From positions 80,958 through 144,957 of the forward strand of contig NZ_CAKXZT010000136.1 in assembly GCF_935825525.1 (NCBI RefSeq): a stretch of DNA of 64,000 nt, in the 5' to 3' direction. Under the pieces are notes generated by a model. The model was not told where the DNA came from and ran no database searches. It saw nothing but the letters and a program-made list of their open reading frames with translations. A program made the position numbers and the translations under genes. Below, one piece after another: positions 27,707 through 36,938 of this stretch; position 1 is the first letter of the stretch, and every line of letters starts with the position of its first letter. This DNA is from Mesorhizobium escarrei (GTDB taxonomy: Bacteria > Pseudomonadota > Alphaproteobacteria > Rhizobiales > Rhizobiaceae).

Positions 27707-28352
27707 TCACTGGCCCCGCTGGCATGCGGCCTCGGCGGCGTCCAAAGCGGTCTCAACCGCGGTTAAGAATGATTCGTCGTCCGCCAATTCCGGAGTGTAT
27801 TGGCGAAGCGTATAGAACCCGAGAAGAGCAACGTAGACCGCTTTGGCCAACCGTCCGGCCAATGGCTGTGGAGCGCCCGCTAGAGCAAACTCTTTGGTCA
27901 AGTGATCGATACGAGCCGCATCGACTTCCCCCGCTGCAGCCCTGGGCATTGGATCCCGTGCAGCCCAAGCCCGCAAAGCTCACTCGGCCTGCGCAACGTC
28001 CACGGACCCCATTCGCTGAACCAAAGACACTTCTGCGAGTGCAACCAATCGTTCGCGCGCCGTCCCGGGTCTGGTCAATGAGCAGAGTGGTGAAATCCCG
28101 CATCCAAAACTCGATGATAGCCTTGAGGAGTTCGTCGCGATTCTTGAAACGCCAGTAGAAGGGTCCCTTGCTGACCCCGAGCGAGACAGCCAGGCGTTCA
28201 ATCCTGACCGACTCGATACCCCCTTCGATAAGGGCCGCCAGGCCAGCGCCCACCCATTCCTCTTTTGAGGGACCTGCCGCTGCGCCATGAAAGCTCCTCG
28301 TATTCGTCGGCTTGGCATTGTTGGGATGGGGAACTGTTGCTACGCTGATCAT
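27707..28352 (-). pseudogene. Broken TetR-family regulator
   Basis: The minus strand from ATG 28352 encodes a TetR helix-turn-helix region: GPSKEEWVGAGLAALIEGGI, RIERLAVSLGVSKGPFYWRF, KNRDELLKAIIEFW. Near 28051-28062, in a GCGCGCG run, the frame shifts and the sequence continues in another frame as RERLVALAEVSLVQRMGSVD. An in-frame TGA at 27980-27982 interrupts that, and the remainder (ALRAWAARDP to the stop at 27707) is a good ligand-domain C-terminus. A frameshift plus a nonsense codon make it a pseudogene unless these are sequence errors. It is divergent from the DUF2867 gene, its probable former target. Confidence 0.75.
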
Positions 28353-28430
28353 GCTGCCAAGCGGCTTTCCGCTACTCGTGCTTGTTCTGATCGGCCTGTG
28401 TCTTGGCGCGCGGCAGGGGACTAAAGCGCA

Positions 28431-28949
28431 ATGATGTGCATCGCCAGGCATCGCCCTCCGCGGCCGCAAGTTGTGGCGAAACCTTTTGCCAAGCCCTTTG
28501 CGCACGCTGACCGGCTTCTTCCCGGTGCAAACTTCGGCGACACTCATGTATTGGTTGTGACAGGTCTCGCCCTGGACGCTGTCGGCGTTTCGCAGCAGGT
28601 ATTCGGGCGGCAGCCAAGCTGGATCAAGTGGCTGCTGGCGTTGCGAAATGGCATTGTGGCGCCTTTCGGCTTGAAAACTGGACCGGAGCGGGGAAGTGGC
28701 CCCAATATTGGCTTCTTGCCAGTTGTCAGCCAGTCCACCAATTGTGTCGTGTTCGGTTTCGATGACTGGCATCTCGATTTCCGCGTGTTGTTGGAAGTCA
28801 GGGAGTGCACATCGACCGAGCATGAGATCTCGGTCTCGACCGCCGTCAAGACCCACAATTCGGTAGGCAGCAGCTATCTTGCGTTGGTGAAGCCATTTCA
28901 CCGTATCATCGTTCCTGCGATGCTGATGCAGGTGGTTTCCGGCCACTAG
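28431..28949 (+). CDS. DUF2867-family protein
   Basis: 172 residues. RLLPGANFGDTHVLVV near the start, WIKWLLALRNGIVAPFGLKT in the middle, FDDWHLDFRVLL, and YLALVKPFHRIIVPAML at the end match the DUF2867 family as I know it. The function is unknown; it is thought to be a SRPBCC-like binding fold often found near NAD-binding proteins. It is divergent from the broken TetR gene and converges with an NAD-binding protein gene. Start choice between the two adjacent ATGs at 28431 and 28434 is open. Confidence 0.75.
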   Translation: MMCIARHRPPRPQVVAKPFAKPFAHADRLLPGANFGDTHVLVVTGLALDAVGVSQQVFGRQPSWIKWLLALRNGIVAPFGLKTGPERGSGPNIGFLPVVSQSTNCVVFGFDDWHLDFRVLLEVRECTSTEHEISVSTAVKTHNSVGSSYLALVKPFHRIIVPAMLMQVVSGH

Positions 28950-29143
28950 CGTGGCCGAGTAAGGATGGGCCGCGATCGAGTCGAATGGCGCGCCGACACC
29001 ATTTCCACGAGGGGCCGGCACCGCCATGGTTGACCGCGCGGTCAGGGACGGTGATGAAGCCAGTGGCTTCCGACGCGCAGGTCCGCAAACAGGTCCGCGC
29101 AATCGACGATGGGACTGTCAGGCCGATCCGCCATCGCGATGCA

Positions 29144-30112
29144 TCACGAAATCAGCTGATGACTTTTCGCCCATCGCGTGATCGCATCTCGGGATGCAGG
29201 GGCGGGTCCAAAGAAGTGCTCCTGTTTCGAAATATTCGAGATATAGACGCCCTTCTTGAAGAACAGGAACATCTGCATCAGGTCGTAGCCAAGCTCGGAA
29301 AACAGCTTGACCGGGCGCGCCAGCAAGCGGAAAACCAGCCACGGCACAGCCCGAACCTTAAGACGTCTCTTCGTAATTTCGGAGATGATGTCGGCGATCT
29401 CCTGCTGGCTTTTGGGCCCATCGCGCCAGCCGACATCGATCGTTTGGTTGTTGATTTCGGCGCCGGGATAGGTCGCGGCTTTGGCAAGATATGAGGCAAG
29501 ATCATCGGTCAGCACATAGGACCACTTCGTGGTTTTATCGCCGACCGCCGGGAACCTGCCAGCTTTCACAGCTTTCGCAATATAGTCTGAGCTTTGATCG
29601 AGAAATGAGGGCGCGCGGACAAATACATATGGCACCCCGGAGGCCTTGATCAGATCCTCGGCCACTTTCTTGGCGTGGAAATGCGGTACTGCTGACGCCG
29701 CATCGCAGCTGACGATGCTGAGAAAGACAAATCGGCCAACATTGGCTCTTGCTGCGGCCTCTACAAGATTCTTGTTGCCCTGAAAATCCGTGTCGAGGCT
29801 TCCCTTCATGTAGCTGTTAGCCGAGCTGACAACGACGTCCACGCCCTGCAAAGCACGATCCAGTGACGCTGGATCCATCATGTCGCCGCGCACCCATTCG
29901 ACGTCGGCGCTGTCATTTGAGGGCGCGCCCTTGCGCGACATCGCAACGACGGCCACGTTCGCATCATGCGCCAGGTTGCGGAGAATCTTGGCTCCGAGGA
30001 ATCCTGTGGCGCCGACGAGCAGGACCTTTCTTGTCCCCGTCGCGCTTGAACTTGCGGTTTCGGCAAGTGCCTTCTTATCCGAGTCAGTTGAGGGATGCGG
30101 TGATTGAAACAA
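29144..30112 (-). CDS. NmrA-like NAD(P)H-binding atypical SDR
   Basis: 322 residues. The cofactor motif is GATGFLGAKIL around residue 34, preceded by a 28-residue Ser/Ala-rich leader. GVDVVVSSANSYMKG, FVFLSIVSCDAA and PYVFVRAPSF follow, as in NmrA/NAD(P)H-binding atypical SDRs, which act as redox sensors or reductases. The classical YxxxK is not seen. A C-terminal hydrophobic stretch near 250-275 suggests membrane association. It faces the DUF2867 gene in convergent orientation, and the two families often occur together. Confidence 0.78.
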   Translation of the reverse strand: MFQSPHPSTDSDKKALAETASSSATGTRKVLLVGATGFLGAKILRNLAHDANVAVVAMSRKGAPSNDSADVEWVRGDMMDPASLDRALQGVDVVVSSANSYMKGSLDTDFQGNKNLVEAAARANVGRFVFLSIVSCDAASAVPHFHAKKVAEDLIKASGVPYVFVRAPSFLDQSSDYIAKAVKAGRFPAVGDKTTKWSYVLTDDLASYLAKAATYPGAEINNQTIDVGWRDGPKSQQEIADIISEITKRRLKVRAVPWLVFRLLARPVKLFSELGYDLMQMFLFFKKGVYISNISKQEHFFGPAPASRDAITRWAKSHQLIS

Positions 30113-30293
30113 TCTAATCTCCTGTCACGAACTGGTATTGGTTCGGGCGCTCAGGGCGGCGTAATCGATGTAGCCTCGGGCAGTGCCACCGAAGCAGGTG
30201 AGTCTCCATTCGCTGGGGTCCCTTGTGCACCATTCCAATATTAGGATAAATCAGGTCTGGTAGAAATCATTTTTCCATCAATGGAACAATCGG

Positions 30294-31169
30294 TTGAACC
30301 ATTTGAACGACATGGCGCTGTTCGTGGAGGTGGCCAGAGCCAGGAGCTTTCGGAAGGCGGCGGAGGCGCTCGGCATGCCAAACTCCACTCTGTCGCGACG
30401 TATCAGCAAGTTGGAGAAGGCGATCGGCCTGAGACTGCTGCATCGCACGACGCGCAAGATCGAGCTCACCGAGGCCGGCCAGCTCTATTATGAGCGAAGC
30501 AAGCGAATCGTCGACGAAGCACGGCTCGCGCACGAGCAGCTCGGCGCGATGGTTGAGCGGCCGAGCGGCGTCCTGCGGGTTTCGCTCCCGGTCGACTTCG
30601 CCACGCTTTACCTCACGCCGATCATTGCCGACTTCGCGCGGCACTATCCCGGCATCACCTTCGAATTCGACCTGACCCCACGCCGCGTCGATCTGGTGGC
30701 CGAGCCGTTCGATGTGGCGATCCGCATCGGCAAACTGGAAGATTCCAGTCTGATCGCGCGCTTGATCGGGCGGCATTCGCGCCACCTCTATGCGTCTCCT
30801 GGCTATCTCGAAGCGTCAGGCGAGCCCGCGACACCGGCGGAGCTGGCGGAGCATGAATGCATCTGCATGCCGCGGACCCCGACCTGGACCTTGCACCAGG
30901 AGATGAACAAGGTCGATGTCGGCGTTCACGGCCGCTTCACGCTCAACAGCGTCGGGATGATCCGCGCCCTGGCGGTCGACCACCAGGGCATCGCCCTGCT
31001 CGCCGAGAAGATCGTCGCCGAAGACGTGGCCTCTGGCCGGCTCCGGCGCATCCTGCCCGAATGGCAGGGATCGTCGGTCAGCATTCACGCTGTCACCGAA
31101 ACTCGCCTTGTTCCAGCCAAGACCCAGCGCTTCGTCGAATTCCTGTCCTCCAGGCTGGCAGAGCCCTGA
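30294..31169 (+). CDS. LysR-family transcriptional regulator
   Basis: 291 residues. The start is TTG 30294; ATG 30312 would cut off MNHLND, which is normal in this group. The helix-turn-helix is SFRKAAEALGMPNSTLSRRI, and the effector domain runs from about 90 (GVLRVSLPVDFATLYLTPII) to 290. This is the CrgA/DsdC-like cluster of LysR proteins that often control SDR or reductase genes. It is divergent from the NmrA-like gene at 30112, which is the most likely target. Confidence 0.88.
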   Translation: MNHLNDMALFVEVARARSFRKAAEALGMPNSTLSRRISKLEKAIGLRLLHRTTRKIELTEAGQLYYERSKRIVDEARLAHEQLGAMVERPSGVLRVSLPVDFATLYLTPIIADFARHYPGITFEFDLTPRRVDLVAEPFDVAIRIGKLEDSSLIARLIGRHSRHLYASPGYLEASGEPATPAELAEHECICMPRTPTWTLHQEMNKVDVGVHGRFTLNSVGMIRALAVDHQGIALLAEKIVAEDVASGRLRRILPEWQGSSVSIHAVTETRLVPAKTQRFVEFLSSRLAEP

Positions 31170-31465
31170 ACATGCTATTGCCGCCGTTCCGCGCTACTCA
31201 ATCATTCGTAACGTACTTTCAGCGCAATTTTTTCTGCGCATAGCCAAGAACCGTCTCACCGATCCGTAAGAGATTTGCGCTCTTGATTTCGATTTCAAAG
31301 ACGAATTCCGGCGATCCGCGACTTGCCTGGTTCCAACCGCTATCGGCATCGATCGATCGATTTTCGACCTTCTTTAGACGCGCCTTCAACGATCATCATC
31401 GTTGGAAAAAGACCGTCACGGCCGTCGTTGGATAGACTCTCCTGGTTCGGTTGCCCGGTCGCGGC
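31170..31465. other. Intergenic stretch, no gene seen
   Basis: About 296 bases between the convergent LysR and RidA genes. It holds a short GCGCA...TGCGC hairpin around 31221-31239 with a T-run in the loop, which could terminate one of the two transcripts, but I see no coding frame. Confidence 0.4.
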
Positions 31466-31864
31466 CTACCCATCCACAACCGCGAACGCATCAACCTCGA
31501 TGAGATAACCAGGAGAAAGGGCTGTGACCCCCAGGAGGACGTCGGCAGGCTTGTGATCGCCGAACAGCACCACTCGAGCTTCTTCGATGATCGCCAGATG
31601 GCGATCGCGCTCGTAATCAACAACGTAGATCGTAATCTTTGCCACTTGTTCGGGCGAGGCGCCGGCGGCTGCAAGGGCTCGACCAAGATTGGCAAACACC
31701 TGGCGTGCTTGAACCGCGAGATCACCGGGGCCTACAAGCTTCCCGTCGACGTCTTCCGGTTCCTGACCAGCGACGAATATGAGCTTGGTCCCGCTTGCGA
31801 CAACGACTTGAGTATAGGTCGTTGGGATCGGTAGATCGCGCGGATTGATACACTCTAGCGTCAT
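31466..31864 (-). CDS. RidA-family protein
   Basis: 132 residues with the RidA (YjgF/YER057c) fold: YTQVVVASGTKLIFVAGQEP, QARQVFANLGRALAAAGASP, and ALSPGYLIEVDAFAVVDG. The usual catalytic Arg of canonical RidA (in the RSCVEV-like motif) is not evident here, the position reading VLLGVTAL. So it may belong to a RidA-like subfamily lacking imine deaminase activity. It lies nine bases after the SNF2-helicase stop on the same strand, although its function is probably unrelated. Confidence 0.8.
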   Translation of the reverse strand: MTLECINPRDLPIPTTYTQVVVASGTKLIFVAGQEPEDVDGKLVGPGDLAVQARQVFANLGRALAAAGASPEQVAKITIYVVDYERDRHLAIIEEARVVLFGDHKPADVLLGVTALSPGYLIEVDAFAVVDG

Positions 31865-31872
31865 CTTCTTCG

Positions 31873-34443
31873 CTACCCCTTTGATTGCTTCGTCGTTCCG
31901 CTGTTCGGGTCCCTGCGGTGAAGAGTACTCCGCGACGGTGCGTTCAGCCGCGGCTCGTCATGCAATCTTCCCCGCAAGCTGTCGGCGAGTGCAGAAAGCG
32001 TATCGGCAAGTTGTCTCGCGGCTTCGGGTGGCGGCAGCGGCATTTTTAGGCTTTGCGCGCCGGTGGCGGGATCGCGCTCAATCCATGGATGCGCCGGTGC
32101 GCTGGGATCGTTGGCCGACGCCAGCGCGGCGACAAACTGGGCGCCGACCTGCAGCAGGGCGCGCCAGGGATCGGCGCCCGTATCGCTCGCTCCGGCCGCA
32201 TCAGTTCGCGCGGTCGCCGTCTCGCCCGCGCCAGTGTCTACATCCGCATTTACATCTTCCGCGGAACCGGCCGCATCTGCAGCGGCGATGTTCCTCACTT
32301 CCTCGGCCGGTGTTACGGCCTCGCCCTCACCCATGCTCCCGGTGACATTTTCCACGTCCTTCATGAAGCGGTTGAGACGCGAACCGCCGAGCGAAATCTC
32401 GCCGCTGGCGCCATCGAGAATTCCCGCCGACAAAGAGCGTTTGAACGCCAGCACCGAAAGCATGCCTTCCTCGATGGTGCCCTTGGCCACGAAATTGATG
32501 ACCCGCACCGGCCGTCTCTGACCCATGCGATGAATGCGCGCGATGCGCTGTTCGAGGATCGCCGGGTTCCACGGCAAGTCCATGTTCACCAGGGTCGAAG
32601 CATGCTGCAGATTGAGCCCCGTGCTGCCGGCATCGGTCGACAGAAACACGCGGCAGGCGGGATCGTTGCGAAACCGCTCAACCAGTTCCGGCCGCTTCTC
32701 CGACGGCACGCCGCCGTGAAAGCTGACGTAGCCCAGCTTACGCGCTTCGAGGCGGCGGATGACGATGTCGTGGGTCCGCGTCCATTGCGAAAACACCACC
32801 GCCTTGGCGTCGGGCTCGGCGAACAAATCCTCGAACAGCGCCGCCAGTTCATCGGCCTTGACGCCATGATCGGTTTCCTGGTCCAGCAGGTAGGTGCTGT
32901 TGCACGACATGCGCATGTTCTGTAGCGCACAGGTCAGCCGGCGCTGATCCTTGTCCGACAGAAACCTGGTCTTGCGCCAGCGCTGGACGATTTTCGCCAC
33001 CACGTCAGCGTTTTCCTGATGATAGAGCATTTGCGTCTCGGTCATCGGCACCAGCAGATTCTGGTCGGTCCGGCTGGGCAGTTGCCGCAGCACCTCGGGT
33101 TTGCGCCGGCGGATCATGACCGGCGCCAGCGTTTGGCTGACCTTCTCCAGCCCGGTATAGCCGGTGACGCGCCCGGCATCGTCCTTGACCTGATGCTCGT
33201 GCAGCAGCTTCCAGGTCGGGCCCAGCCGGTGCTGATCGACAAACTGGACGATGGACACCAGTTCCTCCAGCTTGTTTTCCAACGGCGTCCCGGTAAGCAC
33301 GATCGCATAGGAGCTATCGATGCGTTTCAAGGCGCGCGCGGCAATTGTGTTCCAGTTCTTGACCCTTTGCGCTTCATCGACGATGACCAGTTCGGGTCCC
33401 CACGCGGCGATCAGGTCGAGATCGGGCTTGAGTTTCTCATAATTTGTGATCTTGCAGAAATCGTCAAAGGCGTAGTCCTTCTGCCGCTGCGCCCGACCGC
33501 CATTGATCACGCGTGCCGCATTTTCACCTTCCCGCCCCGAGAAACGCATAATCTCGCTTTGCCACTGGTATTTGAGCGAGGTCGGGCAGACCACCAGCAC
33601 TTTCGAAACGCCAAAGTGTCGCGCCAGTATTTCAGCTGCGGCGATTGCCTGTATGGTCTTGCCCAATCCCATATCGTCGGCGATCAATGCCCGGCCGGTT
33701 CGCACGGCAAACAGCGCGCCTTCGGCCTGATAGGGATAGAGCGGTACCTTCAGAAGTCCCAGCAGCTTGGGATCGGCGGCGCCGTGCTGGAACAATTGTT
33801 CAAGCCTTGCGGCGCGCCGATCCGCATCGCGCCTTCCCGCGATGAAATCGAGCGCATCGTCATAGGCCCGCAACTCATGGCCGCACTTCGACACCAAGGT
33901 CATGAAGCGCTCCAATTCGCCAAACCGCTCGTCCGGCAGAATCCCGTCGCGTTCGGCATCGAACAAACCTTTGGCAACCTCGACCACCGCCGGCGGGCAG
34001 TCAGTTCCGGCGCGAAAATAGACGCAACGCTTGCCTTCATTGCGTAGATACAGCTCGGAAAATGCCGGCTGATAACCGCGCGCAAACGCTGTCCTGGCGC
34101 CACGCTTTTTCTTCAACCGGGCAAGTGTGAATTCGAGGTGCTTGCAGGTCCCCAATTCGCTGGTGGCATAATCGGGGCATGAACAGAAATTGCCACCCGG
34201 CCCCAGGCCTCGGATCGCCACGCGGTAGCTGGACTTCGAAGCAGGATTGCTGACCCGAAATTCAGAGAAAAACGGTTCGCTGGTCAGATTCTCAAGTCCG
34301 AAGTCCTGCTCGCGTCCGAACTGGCGGCGCAAGCCGCGTTGCCAGTCCACCGGCGAAAGATCCGCAGGCGGGTGGGTGCGCGAGAGCTTAGGCTCCCTGT
34401 TCGGCTTGATGGCGGAATTCAGGCTTTGGCGCTTGGATTTCAT
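31873..34443 (-). CDS. SWIM-SNF2 helicase-like ATPase
   Basis: 856 residues. A SWIM zinc finger is at 87-102: CSCPDYATSELGTCKH, with Cys87, Cys89, Cys100 and His102. The SNF2 motor follows, with Walker A DDMGLGKT (Lys262) and a DEAQ box at 356-359. Helicase C-terminal motifs include DAGSTGLNLQHAST and RIARIHRMGQRRPV. A Ser/Ala/Glu-rich tail of about 190 residues follows the motor. Such proteins remodel or translocate on DNA-protein complexes. No methylase, nuclease or DISARM partner lies next to it, so a defence role is unproven. It shares the strand with the RidA gene. Confidence 0.88.
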   Translation of the reverse strand: MKSKRQSLNSAIKPNREPKLSRTHPPADLSPVDWQRGLRRQFGREQDFGLENLTSEPFFSEFRVSNPASKSSYRVAIRGLGPGGNFCSCPDYATSELGTCKHLEFTLARLKKKRGARTAFARGYQPAFSELYLRNEGKRCVYFRAGTDCPPAVVEVAKGLFDAERDGILPDERFGELERFMTLVSKCGHELRAYDDALDFIAGRRDADRRAARLEQLFQHGAADPKLLGLLKVPLYPYQAEGALFAVRTGRALIADDMGLGKTIQAIAAAEILARHFGVSKVLVVCPTSLKYQWQSEIMRFSGREGENAARVINGGRAQRQKDYAFDDFCKITNYEKLKPDLDLIAAWGPELVIVDEAQRVKNWNTIAARALKRIDSSYAIVLTGTPLENKLEELVSIVQFVDQHRLGPTWKLLHEHQVKDDAGRVTGYTGLEKVSQTLAPVMIRRRKPEVLRQLPSRTDQNLLVPMTETQMLYHQENADVVAKIVQRWRKTRFLSDKDQRRLTCALQNMRMSCNSTYLLDQETDHGVKADELAALFEDLFAEPDAKAVVFSQWTRTHDIVIRRLEARKLGYVSFHGGVPSEKRPELVERFRNDPACRVFLSTDAGSTGLNLQHASTLVNMDLPWNPAILEQRIARIHRMGQRRPVRVINFVAKGTIEEGMLSVLAFKRSLSAGILDGASGEISLGGSRLNRFMKDVENVTGSMGEGEAVTPAEEVRNIAAADAAGSAEDVNADVDTGAGETATARTDAAGASDTGADPWRALLQVGAQFVAALASANDPSAPAHPWIERDPATGAQSLKMPLPPPEAARQLADTLSALADSLRGRLHDEPRLNAPSRSTLHRRDPNSGTTKQSKG

Positions 34444-34500
34444 CGAAGCATAATCCGTTCAGAAAAATTTCTCACCAGACGATAATCGTAGATGCGGGCG

Positions 34501-34523
34501 ACTCCCCCCTATTCCCACTCGAT
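34501..34523 (-). repeat. guaA-end-like repeat, left copy
   Basis: The 23 bases ACTCCCCCCTATTCCCACTC plus GAT match 37795-37817 at 18 of 23 positions. On the minus strand it reads IEWE-stop, as at the 3' end of GMP synthase genes, a known integration site for mobile elements in rhizobia. The reading is suggestive only. Confidence 0.35.
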
Positions 34524-34654
34524 TCTTCGAGGTCACGCCAACCATTTGAATTCGTTCGCGAAAATAAATTTCCGTTCAAATACTACCGGCCCGTGGCCCG
34601 TCAGAAAACTACAGAACTGATTTCGTTGAAAATTTCCGACGGTCTCCGCAAGCC

Positions 34655-34672
34655 ATCTATCGACTACTATCG
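34655..34672 (+). repeat. 18-bp direct repeat, left copy
   Basis: ATCTATCGACTACTATCG recurs at 37725-37742 with a single difference (G for A at base 12). The repeats flank a 3-kb cassette with a LysR, an SDR and an F420-reductase-like gene and lie in the same orientation. They might be recombination arm sites or scars. Confidence 0.5.
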
Positions 34673-34851
34673 GCTCCCAGCACGCCATCCCGGGTCCGGC
34701 ATCCGAGTTGCGACCGCAGCCAAAAGTACCGTCAGCGTTGGCCTTCAACGTGCGACACACACGCGACCAGGCAAGGTTGGGGCTGCATCAAACATCCAAG
34801 GAGGATACACATGACCAAGAAGTCGAGCCGCGTGCGCGTCCTGATGATGCC

Positions 34852-35781
34852 CTATCCGGATGACAGCGACAAATGCCCCGTGGGATACTCCGCCATCGGC
34901 GACAGCCCCGCGAGAAGCGGCGCGTACGCGGCGAGCCTGCGGGATACGAACTCAGTGAAGAGCCGCACGCGCTTCGTCTTGCGTGTCTCCCCCTGTGTGA
35001 GAAGCCAGAGCGTTCCGTACATGTGCAGGTCGGTGCCCGGCACCCTCACCAGTAGGGGGTCGGCATCTCCGACGAAGCTCGGCAGTGTCGTGATCCCGAG
35101 CCCTTGCCGTACAGCAACGATCTGCGCCTCACCGTCCGTGGTCCTGAACGGAACCCCCGTGGTACGAACCTCACCCTCGCGGGCCCAGTCCGGAATTCCA
35201 TGAATGCTTATGACGATCCACCGGATGGGATCAGGCGCGCCCGCACGCCATGCGGCTAGTCGATCCCGGGACATGTAGACGCCGCCGAACAGCTCCGGTC
35301 CCTTCAGGCCGTGAAGATTGAGCGGCAGGGTTTTGCGGTCGTAGACGACGCGGATCGCCACGTCGGCCTCTCGGTTGGTCAGATTTGCCAGCTCGCCGGA
35401 CGACAAGATGTCCATCTCGATGTCCGGATGCAGACGCGCGAAATCGGCGAAGTCCGGCATGAGCAGGTGTGTCGCTAGGGTCGGAGCCAACGTCACCCGC
35501 AAAAGCCCGCGCACGCTCTGGTCGCGCCCGAAGATTCGCGTCTCCAGCTGGTGCGACGACGCTTCCATCTCGTTCGCGAGCTCGAGGACCTCCTCGCCCG
35601 CAGCCGTCAGGCGGTAGCCCGAAGGCAGCTTTTCGAACATCTGCGCCCCGAGGCGCTCCTCGAGCTGAGCGATGCGTCGCAGCACGGTCGAGTGATACAC
35701 CCCGAGGCCCTCGGCGGCAGCCCGCACTGAGCCTCCGCGCGCGACGGCAAGAAAGTAGCGAATGTCATCCCAGTCGATCAT
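34852..35781 (-). CDS. LysR-family transcriptional regulator
   Basis: 309 residues from ATG 35781; the frame is open to 35859 but LysR proteins of this group start MIDWDDIRYFLAVA. The helix-turn-helix is SVRAAAEGLGVYHSTVLRRI and an effector-binding domain follows from about 90. This is the AlsR/PtxR-like one-helix-variant cluster with HSTVLRRI in the recognition helix. It is divergent from the SDR gene at 36050, its probable target. The 3' end overlaps the start-like sequence at 34811, suggesting that the gene was brought in next to an older one. Confidence 0.85.
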   Translation of the reverse strand: MIDWDDIRYFLAVARGGSVRAAAEGLGVYHSTVLRRIAQLEERLGAQMFEKLPSGYRLTAAGEEVLELANEMEASSHQLETRIFGRDQSVRGLLRVTLAPTLATHLLMPDFADFARLHPDIEMDILSSGELANLTNREADVAIRVVYDRKTLPLNLHGLKGPELFGGVYMSRDRLAAWRAGAPDPIRWIVISIHGIPDWAREGEVRTTGVPFRTTDGEAQIVAVRQGLGITTLPSFVGDADPLLVRVPGTDLHMYGTLWLLTQGETRKTKRVRLFTEFVSRRLAAYAPLLAGLSPMAEYPTGHLSLSSG

Positions 35782-36049
35782 GGTGCAATCCGGCACCGCG
35801 CGGTGCGCCTTCCAAAGCCTGTATCTAACGCATCGAACAGCAGTACGGGCGGTCATCATAGCCTATTTCTACGAGCGCGGCCCAATTCCGAACGGCGACA
35901 TCGATCGCCGAGGCTGGCGTCAGTCGTCCAGCCGGATCGATTTTGCACCACCGATGTGCGCGCTTCCGCACTCAACAACTGACGCCGGCGGACCCATTTC
36001 GAGGTTCTCGGAGGCAGATGCTGTCCCGACACCACGAAAAGGAGAAGTC

Positions 36050-36784
36050 ATGGGAAAGCTTGAGGGTAAGGTTGCCGTCATCACGGGTGGATCGAGCGGC
36101 ATGGCGCTGGCGAGCGCCAAGCGGTTCGTTGAAGAAGGCGCCTATGTTTTCATCACGGGCCGTCGGCAGGAAGCGCTCGACGAGGCCGTCAAGCTGATTG
36201 GCCGGAACGTGACCGGCGTGCGCGGCGACGCGGCCAATCTCGACGACCTCGACCGCCTGTTCGATACGGTCAAGCGGGTAAAGGGCAAGATCGACGTCCT
36301 GTACGCGAGCGCTGGCAGGGGCGAAGCCGTACCACTGGGCGAGATTACCGAGCAGCACTTCGATGCGGCCTTCGGCCTGAATGCGCGCGGCACGCTCTTT
36401 ACGGTTCAGAAGGCGTTGCCGCTGTTCAGCGATGGCGGATCGATCTTCATGACCGGGTCAGTTGCCTCGATCAAAGGTTTTCCTGGTTACAGCGTGTATG
36501 CGGCGAGCAAGGCGACGCTGCACGCATTCGCACGCGGTTGGCTCAACGAACTGAAGGGCAGGAATATCAGGGTGAACGTGCTGCACCCGGGGCCGACCGC
36601 CACACCGATGCAGGACCAAGTTCTCACCGAGGAGGCGAAGCAGATGTTCGAATCCCTGATCCCGCGGGGAAAGATGGGGCGTTCTGAGGAAATTGCCGCC
36701 GTCGCGCTGTTTCTTGCTTCAGACGATTCGAGCTTCGTGAATGGGGTGGAGTTGTCTGTCGACGGCGGCTTCTCGGCCATCTGA
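36050..36784 (+). CDS. SDR-family oxidoreductase
   Basis: 244 residues from ATG 36050, with AAAGGAG about eight bases upstream. Motifs are TGGSSGMALA in place of the usual GxxxGIG, YASAGRG, GSVASIKGFPGYSVYAASK for the active site, and DGGFSAI at the end. The Met in the glycine-rich loop is unusual but common in the SDRs often annotated as oxidoreductases next to LysR regulators. It is probably controlled by the divergent LysR gene. Substrate unknown. Confidence 0.88.
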   Translation: MGKLEGKVAVITGGSSGMALASAKRFVEEGAYVFITGRRQEALDEAVKLIGRNVTGVRGDAANLDDLDRLFDTVKRVKGKIDVLYASAGRGEAVPLGEITEQHFDAAFGLNARGTLFTVQKALPLFSDGGSIFMTGSVASIKGFPGYSVYAASKATLHAFARGWLNELKGRNIRVNVLHPGPTATPMQDQVLTEEAKQMFESLIPRGKMGRSEEIAAVALFLASDDSSFVNGVELSVDGGFSAI

Positions 36785-36938
36785 ATTCGCGCCGGATCGC
36801 CGGAAGCGGCTGACTGTCCGGCCGCGCCGAAGCCGTTCGCGGCGGGACGTCTACGCAAAGGTCGCCACACAGCAGAACGGATAACCCATCGCCGTTGAGG
36901 GCCAGGGAATCAATATCAACACGGATCGGAGAAATATT

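Larger units (their letters stand above)
34444..34851. other. Intergenic region with possible integration scars
   Basis: About 400 bases between the SNF2 gene and the 3' end of a LysR gene. At 34501-34523 the complement reads AATCGAGTGGGAATAG, which encodes IEWE-stop, the usual GMP-synthase C-terminus. At 34655-34672 is ATCTATCGACTACTATCG, repeated with one mismatch at 37725-37742. At 34801-34812 a strong AGGAGG precedes ATG 34811 (MTKKSSRVRVLMMPYPDD), but the frame soon runs under the LysR gene, so it is probably a truncated start. I recognise no complete gene. Confidence 0.4.

Noticed and set aside
33019-34047. Open frame of 342 codons on the plus strand
   Set aside because: Antisense to the SNF2 motor, whose motifs are complete.
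31873-34443. DISARM-type defence system
   Set aside because: Only an SNF2 protein is present; no methylase, DrmA/B/C-like or phospholipase-like partner is nearby.
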